A DNA stretch of 64,000 nt from Nitrosospira sp. Nsp14 (GTDB lineage Bacteria > Pseudomonadota > Gammaproteobacteria > Burkholderiales > Nitrosomonadaceae), in NCBI RefSeq assembly GCF_900113575.1, contig NZ_FOPV01000009.1, positions 80,183 through 144,182 of the forward strand, written 5' to 3'. The notes under the pieces were generated by a model. That model was not told the origin of the DNA and searched no databases. It was given only the letters and a program-made list of their open reading frames with translations. Below, one piece after another: positions 1-9,287 of the stretch (positions within the stretch are counted from its first letter, which is position 1; the number at the start of each line of letters is the position of its first letter). Made by a program: the position numbers and the translations under genes.

Positions 1-1070
1 CTGTCGCCGCGATAAAGCCGAATAATTCCCGCCATTTCGGGAACCACACCTATCTCTCCGGCATAGTCATGATGTATCCCCCGTGCGGCCCCGGGGTCTG
101 GTGCTCGCAACAGGTCAAGCGACAGGCCAGGCTTGACATATGCAGTTTGGGAAGACTCTCCCCAGCAACCAAAGCTCGCCTGCCCAACGACTTGTATGCT
201 GCGCAACTTACCTCTAGCGTCGGTGAATTCAATATTGTCGCCTGCCATTACCTGCGCTAGCCAGTTTCCCTTGACTGGAATGCAAGCATCAGCTTCGACG
301 CAGGAAGCGGCTTGCTCCTCGGGATACAACCAGATGCGAGCAGGCCGGAGCACTTTGCCGTACGCGTCGCGTTTCGGACGCCATTTGAGTACCGCGTGCC
401 CAGACGCGATTTCGCCAGTACGTAGTTTAGGGCCACCCAAATCCATCAGGATGCGGCACTGACGTCCCGTTTCACGACGCGCCCGCTTGATCTGTCGGAG
501 CAAGCGCATCCAAACGCTCATGTCGTCGTGCGCGCAATTGATACGCGCGCAGTCCATCCCTTGCAGGATCATTTTTTTGATCAGGGAATAGTCGTCCGCT
601 GCCTCGCCGGGCAATGTGACCAGAATGCGAACGCGCCTCTGTGCCGGAGGTTTACCAAGAAGGTTATAAGTGTTGGCTTCCAGCGGCGCGGGTCCCGTTG
701 CCGGAGAATCGGCGAGGGAAGAGTAGAATTGCGATGACTGCTTACCCAAAACACATTCCAAGAGTGTGATGATGGCGTCCAGATTGTGAAGGACATGGGA
801 CTCCGCACGTCCCAGGGACGATAATCCAGCCGCCGCGAGTTTTTCCTGCAAGGGACGTATATCGCGCCGCCGCAAGCCCAAATAATGAATCAGATTGGCG
901 GCGCTGGGCCGATGGCGCGCCGCCACCTTCTCCAAGATCTCGGCGGATTCGCTTTCCAAGGTCATAAGGTCCTGTCGCAGGGCCGTCAATTCCCGCAACA
1001 AATCCGCGTAAGAATTTTTTTTGCTACGCTTAGATGAAGAGGTTTGCCGGTCTGGGCGGGACGGGTTCAT
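1..1070 (-). CDS. pyk: Pyruvate kinase family protein with N-terminal extension, partial (5' part)
   Basis: The reading frame is open from ATG at 1070 to the left edge, giving 356 codons without the C-terminus. Residues about 145-220 match the start of the pyruvate kinase barrel: RVRILVTLP, then GMDCARINCAHDD, then ILMDLGGPKLRTGEI, the counterparts of the usual TLGP, GMxxxRxNxSH and DxKGPxxRTG blocks. Pyruvate kinase converts PEP and ADP to pyruvate and ATP in the cytoplasm. The first 140 residues are an extra helical region (RPSAANLIHYLGLRRRDI, then GLSSLGRAE) seen in a long bacterial subclass. SH is replaced by AH and TKGP by LGGP, so activity on PEP is not assured. An ATG at 1083 is followed at once by a stop, so 1070 is the start. 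Family assignment is firm; true pyruvate kinase activity is inferred. Confidence 0.8.
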   Translation of the reverse strand, partial: MNPSRPDRQTSSSKRSKKNSYADLLRELTALRQDLMTLESESAEILEKVAARHRPSAANLIHYLGLRRRDIRPLQEKLAAAGLSSLGRAESHVLHNLDAIITLLECVLGKQSSQFYSSLADSPATGPAPLEANTYNLLGKPPAQRRVRILVTLPGEAADDYSLIKKMILQGMDCARINCAHDDMSVWMRLLRQIKRARRETGRQCRILMDLGGPKLRTGEIASGHAVLKWRPKRDAYGKVLRPARIWLYPEEQAASCVEADACIPVKGNWLAQVMAGDNIEFTDARGKLRSIQVVGQASFGCWGESSQTAYVKPGLSLDLLRAPDPGAARGIHHDYAGEIGVVPEMAGIIRLYRGD

Positions 1071-1206
1071 GCTAGCTCTCCATAGGGGTCGGAAATATTG
1101 TCATTGCATTGTTGCAAAGATATGACAATAAACCCGCGCGTCAACGTCGTTTTTTCTAATCAATCATTATAAGAATCAGAGGCTTATCCAGATAGCGTTC
1201 GAGTAT

Positions 1207-1234
1207 GGCCCCCAGTTATGGGGGGTCTTTTTTT
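1207..1234 (+). terminator. Rho-independent terminator-like hairpin
   Basis: CCCCC, a six-base loop (AGTTAT) and a G run form a compact hairpin, followed by seven T on the plus strand (1228-1234). The shape is that of an intrinsic terminator, but no plus-strand gene is visible upstream, so what it ends is unknown. It may insulate the divergent 5' region of the pyruvate-kinase-like gene. Confidence 0.5.
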
Positions 1235-1997
1235 CCATCTCTTTAAAGTCTCACCACTGAAGTACTTACCCTTTCGCCTATAGACCAACCCCACGGGAAT
1301 AGCCCGTGGTCGAATTTTCTGCCATCGACTTGAGTAGTGCCCGGCGCCGCCGGTACTCACCTGCCAGACGCCAGAACAGTTACCTCGCGGGATCACTGGG
1401 CCGGATCACTGAGGGTGTCCGTTTCTGTTACGGGAATGGGAAAATTGCTCTTTCCTGTTACTGTTGCAGGAGCCGGGGGTTAGCCCTACGGTTCCGCTTT
1501 AGGAAGAATCAGGAGATTTGGTCCTGTTATGGTAGCAGGACCGTTTGAAGAGATTGATTGATGCAGTCGCAGATGCTGATTCTTCTGTGCGCAGACCATC
1601 ACCCGCGTACCGTCACCCGCGCGGGTCCTGCATTTGATCTTCCGATTCCGATTACGGATATTGTATCCGTTACCGGTACAGCTAGCGGTTTCTGTTTCTT
1701 ATTATCGCTCCCCGGCGGGATAACAGGGTGTATCTTCAGTGCAAGATTGCAGAGGGCGGAGGGCTCGCACCGCATGCGCGGGATTCTGGAACAGGACTGT
1801 AGCACGACCATACGGCCAAAATGTTTTCCAACCTGCCCAACTACGTCATTCTGGATCCGGACACCATTGGCGCGCGGCTGCGCTGTATGACGGTATCCTT
1901 TAGTTCCCAACCTGAACATGAGCGGGGCCGGAAACCTGCAAGTCCGCTTTCATTCGAGAATTCCCGACCCTGCTTCAGTCCACCAAAAACGAAGATA
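1235..1997. other. No convincing gene; short hairpin units
   Basis: No frame here has recognisable protein content or a good ribosome site. It contains two related hairpins: TCCTG/CAGGA arms at 1453-1471 and GGTCCTG/CAGGACC arms at 1520-1542, both with a TGTTA-type loop start. It could be decayed sequence or hold an unrecognised small RNA. Confidence 0.35.
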
Positions 1998-2267
1998 CTA
2001 TTTTTTCTCCTTGTACGGTTTCTTGTCCATTACTTCCTGATCTCTGTATTCGTATTTCACCCCCGGCGGCACATCGTCGGGTACCTTTTCGCGCATGATC
2101 TCGCTGGTTGAGCTTGGCTGTTTCCCATAATATTTGTCCCCGTCCTTTTTGCTGGACCCGGTGCTCGTCGTCGTTTCCTTGCCCTTGTCATGCGATTCAG
2201 CGGACACGCCGAAGCTACAAACAGCCGTAAAGGCGGCGAGAATAACAGTCGATATGAGTTTGTTCAT
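1998..2267 (-). CDS. Small exported hydrophilic protein, unknown function
   Basis: An 89-residue protein. Residues 1-23 (MNKLISTVILAAFTAVCSFG, then VSA-E) form a typical Sec signal peptide with a cleavage site after SA. The mature part is very hydrophilic and rich in Lys, Ser, Thr and Asp, with a YYGKQPSSTSEI stretch and a Lys-rich tail (KKPYKEKK). There are no Cys residues in the mature part and no known motif. AGGAG sits seven bases upstream of the ATG, which supports this start. It stands alone, with no obvious operon partner. Periplasmic location is inferred from the signal peptide. Confidence 0.65.
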   Translation of the reverse strand: MNKLISTVILAAFTAVCSFGVSAESHDKGKETTTSTGSSKKDGDKYYGKQPSSTSEIMREKVPDDVPPGVKYEYRDQEVMDKKPYKEKK

Positions 2268-2587
2268 TTCAGGCTCCTATTAGTGAGCTACGTGATAGAT
2301 AAAAACATCGATCGCCCGTTTTGGTGCGTGGTAAGCATGTTCTTTGAATCCTGCGCCGAGCAGACCTTTCGCCTGGTTTCCCACAACGTTCATAAACAAT
2401 ACGAATGCTCTTCGATATATTCGGTGCGCTAACGCACCGATCCATGCATTACCGTTAATAGGAAGGGAGCGAAAAGGAAAGGTTTTTTTGTCCATTTAGC
2501 TGTCGGTAATGCTGAGCTTGTTTACACGGCAGATGATGACTGATCGATGCCCGCGCGTACGAAGTGCGAGCTGCCTTATGCGCGAAA

Positions 2588-2607
2588 GAGACTTCATGTG
2601 AAGTCTC
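2588..2607. repeat. Inverted repeat GAGACTTCA-TG-TGAAGTCTC
   Basis: Two perfect 9-base arms are separated by TG. It could be a dimeric regulator site or an RNA hairpin. There is no T tract, so it is not an intrinsic terminator. Confidence 0.55.
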
Positions 2608-2702
2608 AATAATCGCCTTCAGCGCTAGGGATTCGCGATGTCTTCAACCAGCAGCAGTTACGATTGGAGAAATATATTCGTTGGTCGGTAGAGAGGAGCA
2701 TT

Positions 2703-2747
2703 GCGTCTCCCTATAACTGCTAACGTAACGAGACGCCAAAGCGTCTC
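2703..2747. repeat. Three copies of GCGTCTC, two as an inverted pair
   Basis: GCGTCTC occurs at 2703-2709, and GAGACGC-CAAA-GCGTCTC at 2730-2747 forms a perfect 7-bp stem with a four-base loop. It shares the GAGAC core with the palindrome about 120 bp upstream, so these may be related sites. Confidence 0.5.
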
Positions 2748-2944
2748 ATACTCTGCCAAAAAGGGTCGCGCGTGGCCTGAACGAAGTCATCAGACCATTG
2801 GATTGCGAGGGAGCGAAGCGTTAGCGGCGAGCCCATGATGGGGTGTTTAGACCATGTGCTTGGTGCGACAACGTACGGAACAACTCTTGGGCTAGCGTAT
2901 CATTTTAATACAGCAATTTTGCTGGATTGAAACGGGGAACGGCT

Positions 2945-3328
2945 ATGAAAAATACTTCGGCTTTAAAAAATACAACTCGATCGATCCTGATTGCCAGCGT
3001 TATGTTCGGCGTTACGGGCATGGTGCATGCTCAAAGCTCCACCGCCAAAACCGCCAAAAAACCGGGCAGCTCCATGTCGAGCCCGGCCGCGCACACATAC
3101 GGTAAAGATGCAGCACGGGACTATGCAATCTCGCAAGGATCAGGCTCACATACGTATGGAAAAGACCAATCGGCCGACTATGCGCAGTCGCAAGGTTCGG
3201 GATTTCACGCGTATGGAAAAGATTCAGCAAGCGATTACTCAATGTCGCAAGGATCAAGCTCCACCGGACGGTCCACTGGGATGGGATCGAGTTCCTCGCA
3301 AGGCTCGAGCACCTCAGGAGGGGATTAA
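2945..3328 (+). CDS. Exported protein with three tandem 19-residue YGKD repeats
   Basis: A 127-residue protein with a Sec signal peptide (residues 1-29, ending VHA before QSS). Residues 50-68, 69-87 and 88-106 are three tandem 19-residue repeats with consensus H(T/A)YGKD, then DYA or DYS, then SQGS. A Ser/Gly-rich tail follows. At DNA level the repeats span 3092-3262. There are no Cys residues. I know of no function for this repeat; it could be a structural, cell-surface or stress-related periplasmic protein. A TTG at 2927 would add six residues, but ATG 2945 has GGGGA at a suitable distance. A 15-bp hairpin lies 48 bases after the stop. Confidence 0.7.
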   Translation: MKNTSALKNTTRSILIASVMFGVTGMVHAQSSTAKTAKKPGSSMSSPAAHTYGKDAARDYAISQGSGSHTYGKDQSADYAQSQGSGFHAYGKDSASDYSMSQGSSSTGRSTGMGSSSSQGSSTSGGD

Positions 3329-3375
3329 CTACGGTCTGTTTCTTTAAGATCCGACCAGGTAGGCAGGCCGCCGGT

Positions 3376-3416
3376 AATCCGGTGTTTCCGGGGCTCCTTG
3401 GCGGAAACGCCGGATT
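3376..3416 (+). terminator. Long hairpin downstream of the repeat protein gene
   Basis: Fifteen-base arms (3376-3390 and 3402-3416) pair with a single G-T wobble around an 11-base loop. No T tract follows, so it may act as a 3'-end stabiliser or weak terminator rather than a classical intrinsic terminator. Confidence 0.45.
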
Positions 3417-3648
3417 GGTTCCGATCTATTGTTGGCGGGCCAATTTGTGTGTAAAAGCTTGCCGTTCCCGGTGTCGAACGGACGAAGCGACGCTGCGCGG
3501 TAATGCGATTCCCAGCTATTTTTATGGAAACAGATGCGGAGGAAGTATATAGCAAAGCGAAATCCCTCTGCGCCCCGTCCGGCATCGGCTTGACGAGAAC
3601 TTGTTAAAGTCCTGTTGTAAGCCCACGCATCTCTTCCCCGAACGAATC

Positions 3649-3981
3649 TTAAAAATCAATCCGAGCGCTAATGGCGTCGTATACCTTTGAACTGAATGCG
3701 GCTGCCTGGTGAATTATTTCGCCCTCTGCCTGATCTTGAACCCTTCCTGTTTTGTATAGTTTTTCTCCGATTCTGAATGCATTTTCCCATGCCGCATTAC
3801 ATATGGGATTGCCGAAGATTTTTTTCTTTTCTGCAATATGAGCGGCCAGTCCACTTAAGAACTTATCGTGGGTGCCGGAAAAATAGCCCCCTACGGTACA
3901 GAGTCGATAATCCTGTTCAGCTGCGATGCTGGAGCTCGAAAAGCCTACGAAAAGAACAGTTGCAATCCACCACATTCTCAT
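3649..3981 (-). CDS. Small exported protein, unknown function
   Basis: A 110-residue protein starting MRMWWIATVLFVGFSSSSIAA, a clear signal peptide cleaved near AA-EQD. The mature part has two Cys (in RLCTVGGYFSG and NPICNAAWENA) that could form a disulfide, and a helical C-terminal half. A start further upstream (4068) would place a 29-residue charged stretch before the signal peptide. The start at 3981 has GAGGG five to six bases upstream and fits better. No family is recognised and no neighbour suggests a role. Confidence 0.6.
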   Translation of the reverse strand: MRMWWIATVLFVGFSSSSIAAEQDYRLCTVGGYFSGTHDKFLSGLAAHIAEKKKIFGNPICNAAWENAFRIGEKLYKTGRVQDQAEGEIIHQAAAFSSKVYDAISARIDF

Positions 3982-4937
3982 AATATCCCTCGAATTAAGT
4001 GTTGATATTAGGCGGACACACCCGCCAGCGTACCGGCCATTCACACCGCGGCGTCTCAGTTCTACCAAATTCCGTAGTTCATTTCATCCTGCTGCTTCGG
4101 GGCGATTCCAGCATATTGCCCTGAAACTGTGGTACGGGTATCCGGTAGCACCGCAGTTTTCAATATTGCGCCCGGCGGCCTTTAAAAACAAGAATCGTTA
4201 TATGAAACGCCGCAACCATATTGACGGAGCAGACCATCCTTCCCGATGGTTATCTCCGTATTGCCGGCTCGACCCTTCCGTTGGCCCGCCGCCGAATAAA
4301 CGTATTATTCAAATCTTTCCTGCCAGATTTCCCGCGCTCGGATTTGACGGGTTTTTACATCGCTGTTTGTTAAAAAGCCCCCATTTTTCGAGCATAAGAT
4401 GGACCTACAGTTGAACAAACCGAGATCCGGAAAATCCGGATAAGTTTCGCCCGGTACAAGGGGCTTTTGCGGACGGACCCCATGGCGGAGGCAGGGTAGC
4501 ATGGGTCCGAATTAGCCCAAGGGAACGGACGAAAAAAATGACCTTGAATGTTTTCAGCAAAGCCACCGGGCTGAAGGCCATCTGATCCGTAATCGCCGCT
4601 GCCGAGACAAGCCTATGCTTGGACCTACGTGGCATTTGGTTGACCGCTTTTGGTCGAGCCTCGGTCATGCCCGCCCTTTCAATACTCGCTGCGGAGATAC
4701 TATCGGAGGCTTTGTTACTACCCGTACCACACGGCCTGATTTATTTGGCCGCTGCGACAAAGAAAACGGCGGAATAACCGTTAACTGAATGTGATTCATT
4801 TGCAGAGCGCGCCGACCATTTACCAAGGGATTCGCAGCGAAAGTTCGCCACACATCGCGTCAGCACGCACTGTCAGGGACTCTTGGTGATTCTTATATGT
4901 TGCACATCATTAGCTCGATTAATCGGCAGGATTTCAT
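3982..4937. other. Long intergenic region, no gene seen
   Basis: All frames are short and lack recognisable protein features or good ribosome sites. I see no RNA gene. The right part must contain the promoter of the sensor kinase at 4938. Confidence 0.4.
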
Positions 4938-7886
4938 ATGACGATCCGCAAATTGAGCCACATCTTTTACCTTGTAACGGGTTTTCTCATTCTTCTGCTT
5001 ACACTGTTTGTCACACTCCGCTTCAATGAGCAGCGCAAGCTTACGCATGCGCAGGATGCCCGTCATGCCTCCTCCCGTGTTGCGGACGGGCTGCGGCAAT
5101 CCTCCGATAACCTGACACGTTTGGCTCGCAGCTTCGCCACTACCGGAAATCCGAAGTTCGAGCACATGTATTGGCAAACGCTTGCCATCCGCAACGGCGA
5201 CCTGGCAACGCCACGCAACTACGAACGAGGTTACTGGGATCTCGCCATCGGGGATCCCAATTTTCGTGCAGAGTATGAAAGTACAAAAATCTCCATGCGT
5301 ACGCGATGGGAAAATCTTACGCTCACGCAGGCGGAGACCGCTAAATTGGAGGAAGCTGAAAGCACGTCAAATTGGCTGGTACAGTCGGAACGAACCGCAT
5401 TGAACGCAATGAAAGGCCTCTTTCAAGACGAGGCCGGGCACTTTGTCATCAAGGACAAGCCCAACATCGAACTTGCTCGTTTTATCTTGAACGACGAGAC
5501 ATATGATGCGGCCAAGGCGAGAATATCGCGGTCTATCAATGAATTTCATGAGCTGAACGACGCGCATACACGCGATATTATTGATCTTGCCCAAGAACGC
5601 ACAAAGCTTTACGTTGCTGGCGTCTTCCTTACGTTGGCGGTTCTACTGGTGTGGTTTGTTCTTTCTTATTTTATAGTGAGGCGAAAAGTAGCAAGTTTGG
5701 AGTTGCTGGAACGACATACCAAGAATAATACATCCCAGGGGAACGATACACCTCAATTTGACCTTGCGACGGAAGATGAGATTGGCCGGCTTTCACGCAC
5801 AGTCGCCACGGCTCACTTCGAACGGGACCGCTACAACAGGGAACTGGAAGCCATGGTGGCGTCACGAACTGCGGAACTGGAGCATGCCCGGCGCGACGCG
5901 GAGCAGGCGAACCGAGCCAAATCGAGTTTTCTCGCTGCAATGAGTCACGAGATTCGCACGCCCATGAACGGCGTGATCGGCATGATCGATGTGCTGCATG
6001 AGACCAGCCTGCGCAAAGACCAGGTGGAAATGGTCGATCTTGTGCGCGAATCAGCCTTGTCATTACTGAGTATCATTGATGACATTCTCGATTTTTCAAA
6101 AATCGAGGCGGGCAAGCTCCAGATCGAGCACGTGCCGCTTCCCATCGACGACGTGGCAGAGAAGGCCTGCAGCATCCTGGACCAACTCGCTCAGAAGAAG
6201 GGCGTGGAACTTACCTTATTCATCGAACCCAACCTTCCTGCCGAAGTGGTCGGGGATGCGCTGCGGCTGCGTCAGGTTCTTCTTAATCTGGTCAGTAACG
6301 CCATAAAATTTTCCGCCAACCAGCGACGACAAGGGAAGGTTTCAGTGCGCGTGTTGCTAGCCCACCAGAACCCGGAACGGATAATTGTCGAGTTCCAGGT
6401 GGTCGACAATGGCCTTGGCATGAATGAAGAAACCCAGAAAAAATTATTCACGCCTTTTACGCAAGCCGATATTTCGACGACCCGGCGCTTCGGCGGAACC
6501 GGGCTGGGACTGGTCATCTCACGTAATCTGGTTGAACTGATGGGGGGAGAAATCAGCGTCGAAAGTTCGATAGGGCAAGGCAGCACGTTTACCGTCCGCC
6601 TGCCTTTCAAGCCAAAGCCAGCGGGCACAGGCGACACATCTGCTACGACATCTGAAATCACCGGCTTGTCATGTCTCGTTGCCGGCGACGCGAAAGGATT
6701 GGCGCCCGATCTTGGCATTTATCTTGAACGCGGGGACGCAAAGTTGGAGCGCGTCCACGATCTTTCCGCCATCCCGGAGTGGATCCGCCACTGCCCCCCC
6801 GGTCTGTGGGTAGTGGTGATCGATGCTGAAGATACGGCTCCGCAGTTGGATAACCTCAATGCCGCGGGTCGCGAGCGGCCCGACCTGGACCTTCGTTTTG
6901 TCGTTATCGGCCGTGGAAAACGCCGCTGGCCGCGCTTGCGGGAAAATGGAGTTGTAACGGTGGATGGGAACCTGTTGCCCCGTCGCGCTTTGATCAAGGC
7001 GGTAGCTCTTGCGGCCAACAGGACACGGGATGAAGCCAAACAACCGCTTCCCGCGCACGAGGCGTCTCTAGATCTTTCACCACGCATCCAGGCAGGGGAA
7101 CGACCTCAGGTAATCCTGGTAGCCGAGGACAACGAGACCAATCAGGAGGTGATCCGGCGCCAGCTCGCCCTGCTGGGTTATGCGATCGCCGTGGCGGGCA
7201 ACGGGCGGGAAGCATGGGAGCTGTGGAAAACCGGCAGGTACTCGTTACTACTGACCGATGTGCACATGCCTGAAATGGACGGCTATGAGCTGTGTGCCGC
7301 TATCCGAGCCAGCGAAACCGGGATGACTCATATTCCCATCATCGCTGTCACTGCCAACGCGCTTAAGGGTGAAGCGGAGCATTGCCGCGCCATAGGAATG
7401 GATGATTACCTGAGCAAACCACTTCAGCTAACGGATTTGAGGAAAGCATTGGAAAAATGGCTCCCACCTGCGATACCTGACAGATCTGCGGCAGAATCAA
7501 CGGCGTACAGCGGTACGCTACCGACTCCAACGTCCGCTCCCGATGCGCGGACAGGTTCGGGGCTGATCGATATCGCCGTTCTCCAAAGACTGGTAGGAAA
7601 TGACCCAGCGGTAATCAACGAGTGCCTGCTGAGCTTTCGAAAAACGGCAACCAAGACGAGCGCTGAATTAAAAGCGGCCTATCGTGCTGGGCAAACGGCG
7701 CAGGTCGGAGCGGCGGCGCACAAGCTCAAGTCTTCGGCCCGCTCCGTTGGGGCTGTCTCGCTCGGAGAGTTATGCGCCAGCATGGAAGATGCCTGTTCTG
7801 CTAAAACGAACATAGAGCTGGATACTGTTATCCAACGTTTCGAGGCGGAAATAGCCGCCCTGGATGAATATCTTGGCTCCTCTTAA
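4938..7886 (+). CDS. Hybrid sensor histidine kinase with receiver and HPt domains
   Basis: A 982-residue inner-membrane phosphorelay kinase. Order: TM1 (about 10-28); an external helical sensor region (about 30-220); TM2 (about 223-247); a HAMP-like linker and coiled coil; HisKA with [10 protein letters not shown] (phospho-His 337); HATPase with N box ([12 protein letters not shown]), G1 (DNGLGM) and G2 (GTGLGL); a degenerate receiver-like region (about 570-700); a canonical receiver with [13 protein letters not shown] (Asp 774); and an HPt domain with [13 protein letters not shown] (His 928). This is the BarA/BvgS-type His-Asp-His relay. The gene 56 bases downstream encodes a receiver protein that is the likely partner. 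The signal sensed cannot be read from the sequence. Confidence 0.92.
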   Translation: MTIRKLSHIFYLVTGFLILLLTLFVTLRFNEQRKLTHAQDARHASSRVADGLRQSSDNLTRLARSFATTGNPKFEHMYWQTLAIRNGDLATPRNYERGYWDLAIGDPNFRAEYESTKISMRTRWENLTLTQAETAKLEEAESTSNWLVQSERTALNAMKGLFQDEAGHFVIKDKPNIELARFILNDETYDAAKARISRSINEFHELNDAHTRDIIDLAQERTKLYVAGVFLTLAVLLVWFVLSYFIVRRKVASLELLERHTKNNTSQGNDTPQFDLATEDEIGRLSRTVATAHFERDRYNRELEAMVASRTAELEHARRDAEQANRAKSSFLAAMSHEIRTPMNGVIGMIDVLHETSLRKDQVEMVDLVRESALSLLSIIDDILDFSKIEAGKLQIEHVPLPIDDVAEKACSILDQLAQKKGVELTLFIEPNLPAEVVGDALRLRQVLLNLVSNAIKFSANQRRQGKVSVRVLLAHQNPERIIVEFQVVDNGLGMNEETQKKLFTPFTQADISTTRRFGGTGLGLVISRNLVELMGGEISVESSIGQGSTFTVRLPFKPKPAGTGDTSATTSEITGLSCLVAGDAKGLAPDLGIYLERGDAKLERVHDLSAIPEWIRHCPPGLWVVVIDAEDTAPQLDNLNAAGRERPDLDLRFVVIGRGKRRWPRLRENGVVTVDGNLLPRRALIKAVALAANRTRDEAKQPLPAHEASLDLSPRIQAGERPQVILVAEDNETNQEVIRRQLALLGYAIAVAGNGREAWELWKTGRYSLLLTDVHMPEMDGYELCAAIRASETGMTHIPIIAVTANALKGEAEHCRAIGMDDYLSKPLQLTDLRKALEKWLPPAIPDRSAAESTAYSGTLPTPTSAPDARTGSGLIDIAVLQRLVGNDPAVINECLLSFRKTATKTSAELKAAYRAGQTAQVGAAAHKLKSSARSVGAVSLGELCASMEDACSAKTNIELDTVIQRFEAEIAALDEYLGSS

Positions 7887-7942
7887 CAAAAATGCGGAGA
7901 CCTTCCAAAAACAGAAGGGGATTACATGGTCGCAGGGCCTTT

Positions 7943-9145
7943 ATGACACGTAAATCTTCGAGACCGGCGGCAACCATACTTATCGCGTCTGACAACATTG
8001 CCGACGGAGAACTGATAAAAACGATACTTGACGCAGAATTCGACAATGTTTTCATCTCCACTTCCCCCGACCGAATAGTAGAAGATTTCGAGCTGCACCT
8101 CCCTAATGTGCTGCTGCTTGCCTTCGATACTCTCGAAAAGTCGGAGCACTTCTATCGCAGTCTCAGAACGCGCAGCGAGGCGGCCGGGTCTTCGGAACAC
8201 AGGGTCATCGTGCTCTGCGACAAGAATAATATCGGTCGGGCTTACCAGCTATGCAAGATGGAGCGCTTCCACGATTATGTGTTTTTTTGGCCGATGACAC
8301 ATGATGCACCACGTTTGCTCATGTCCTTGCATCTGGCGATACGTGAACTCACACTGTTGGACGCTAGCCCGACGGTGGAAGAGTTTGCCGCTCAGGCGCG
8401 ACGCTTGAGTGAAATGGAAGCCCTTTTGCATAAACACATGGCGCACGGAAATCGGGAAATCGAGATCGCGGATTCCGTTATGCGCAAAGCCGAGCAAGAA
8501 ATAGGTGCGGCTCTAGATGAATTCTCCCGGCAGCTTGCCCAGGAGGACCCGCCGGCTGGCGAATACGCCATAACGGAAAAATTTGCCTGGTTTAAGCAAA
8601 ACGAAATCGACCCCCGCCTGCGCAGTTTTGAGGAAGTCACCCAACCACTGAAATTATGGATAGATGGCTTCAAGCAGGAGTGTGCTCCTCACATAAAAAC
8701 CGCCCGCGTGCTCAACGCAATGGCTGACCGGCTGCAACCGACGGTATTGGTTGTGGATGATGATAATTTCCAGTGGACAATCATAGCGAAGATACTGGAA
8801 CCCTTGAAATATCGCGTGCTCTACGCCGAAAGCGGTCTGGCTGCGCTCGAACTTTTGCGGAACGTACGACCAGATCTTGTTCTGATGGACCTCATGATGC
8901 CCGATGTCAATGGTATCGACACCACGCGCCGGCTAAAAGCGATCCCTGCCTTGGCAAACCTGCCGGTGATGATGATGACGGGAAAAAGCGAAGGCGATAT
9001 TGTTATTCAGAGCCTTCGGGCGGGCGCGATCGACTTCGTCGTAAAACCGGTGGAGCGCGAGATCCTCGTCGGCAAAGTGGCCCAAATTCTGCGGATGATG
9101 AAGATGAACAGGGCGTTGGTTAAAAAAAAATGGGACGACATTTAG
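7943..9145 (+). CDS. Two-receiver response regulator without DNA-binding domain
   Basis: A 400-residue cytoplasmic protein. The C-terminal third is a full receiver domain: VLVVDDDN acidic pocket, phospho-Asp 316 in LVLMDLMMPDVNG, MMMTGK with the conserved Thr region, and VVKPVE with the conserved Lys. The N-terminal 120 residues resemble a receiver fold, but the phosphoacceptor position (LLLAFDTLE) is degenerate. The middle is helical and charged. No output domain is present, so it probably acts by protein contact or as a relay intermediate. It follows the hybrid kinase closely, suggesting one transcription unit. An ATG at 7892 in the same frame would add 17 residues; 7943 is preferred because the canonical receiver-like text begins soon after it, but neither has a strong ribosome site. 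Confidence 0.85.
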   Translation: MTRKSSRPAATILIASDNIADGELIKTILDAEFDNVFISTSPDRIVEDFELHLPNVLLLAFDTLEKSEHFYRSLRTRSEAAGSSEHRVIVLCDKNNIGRAYQLCKMERFHDYVFFWPMTHDAPRLLMSLHLAIRELTLLDASPTVEEFAAQARRLSEMEALLHKHMAHGNREIEIADSVMRKAEQEIGAALDEFSRQLAQEDPPAGEYAITEKFAWFKQNEIDPRLRSFEEVTQPLKLWIDGFKQECAPHIKTARVLNAMADRLQPTVLVVDDDNFQWTIIAKILEPLKYRVLYAESGLAALELLRNVRPDLVLMDLMMPDVNGIDTTRRLKAIPALANLPVMMMTGKSEGDIVIQSLRAGAIDFVVKPVEREILVGKVAQILRMMKMNRALVKKKWDDI

Positions 9146-9287
9146 GGAGTCTCTTCTAAGACGAGAAACTCAAGCTCACGTTAGTTTGCTGGTGCTCTGG
9201 TTTTTTTGTTATAGTTCTATGCAGGGTAATACGGCTTTTTCATACTCAGGCACCGCTTGACTCCCGCAGAGCCTTACAAGACTTAGC

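Larger units (their letters stand above)
2268..2944. other. Intergenic region with palindromes, no gene seen
   Basis: No frame looks coding. The stretch holds a 9-bp-arm inverted repeat (2588-2607) and three copies of GCGTCTC/GAGACGC (2703-2747), described separately. The part just before 2945 presumably carries the promoter of the following gene. Confidence 0.4.

Noticed and set aside
1558..1890. 110-codon plus-strand frame in the gene-poor left region
   Set aside because: No ribosome site, domain or coding-like composition; both strands are equally open here.
3092..3262. CRISPR-like tandem repeat
   Set aside because: The 57-base units have no unique spacers and encode 19-residue protein repeats in frame.
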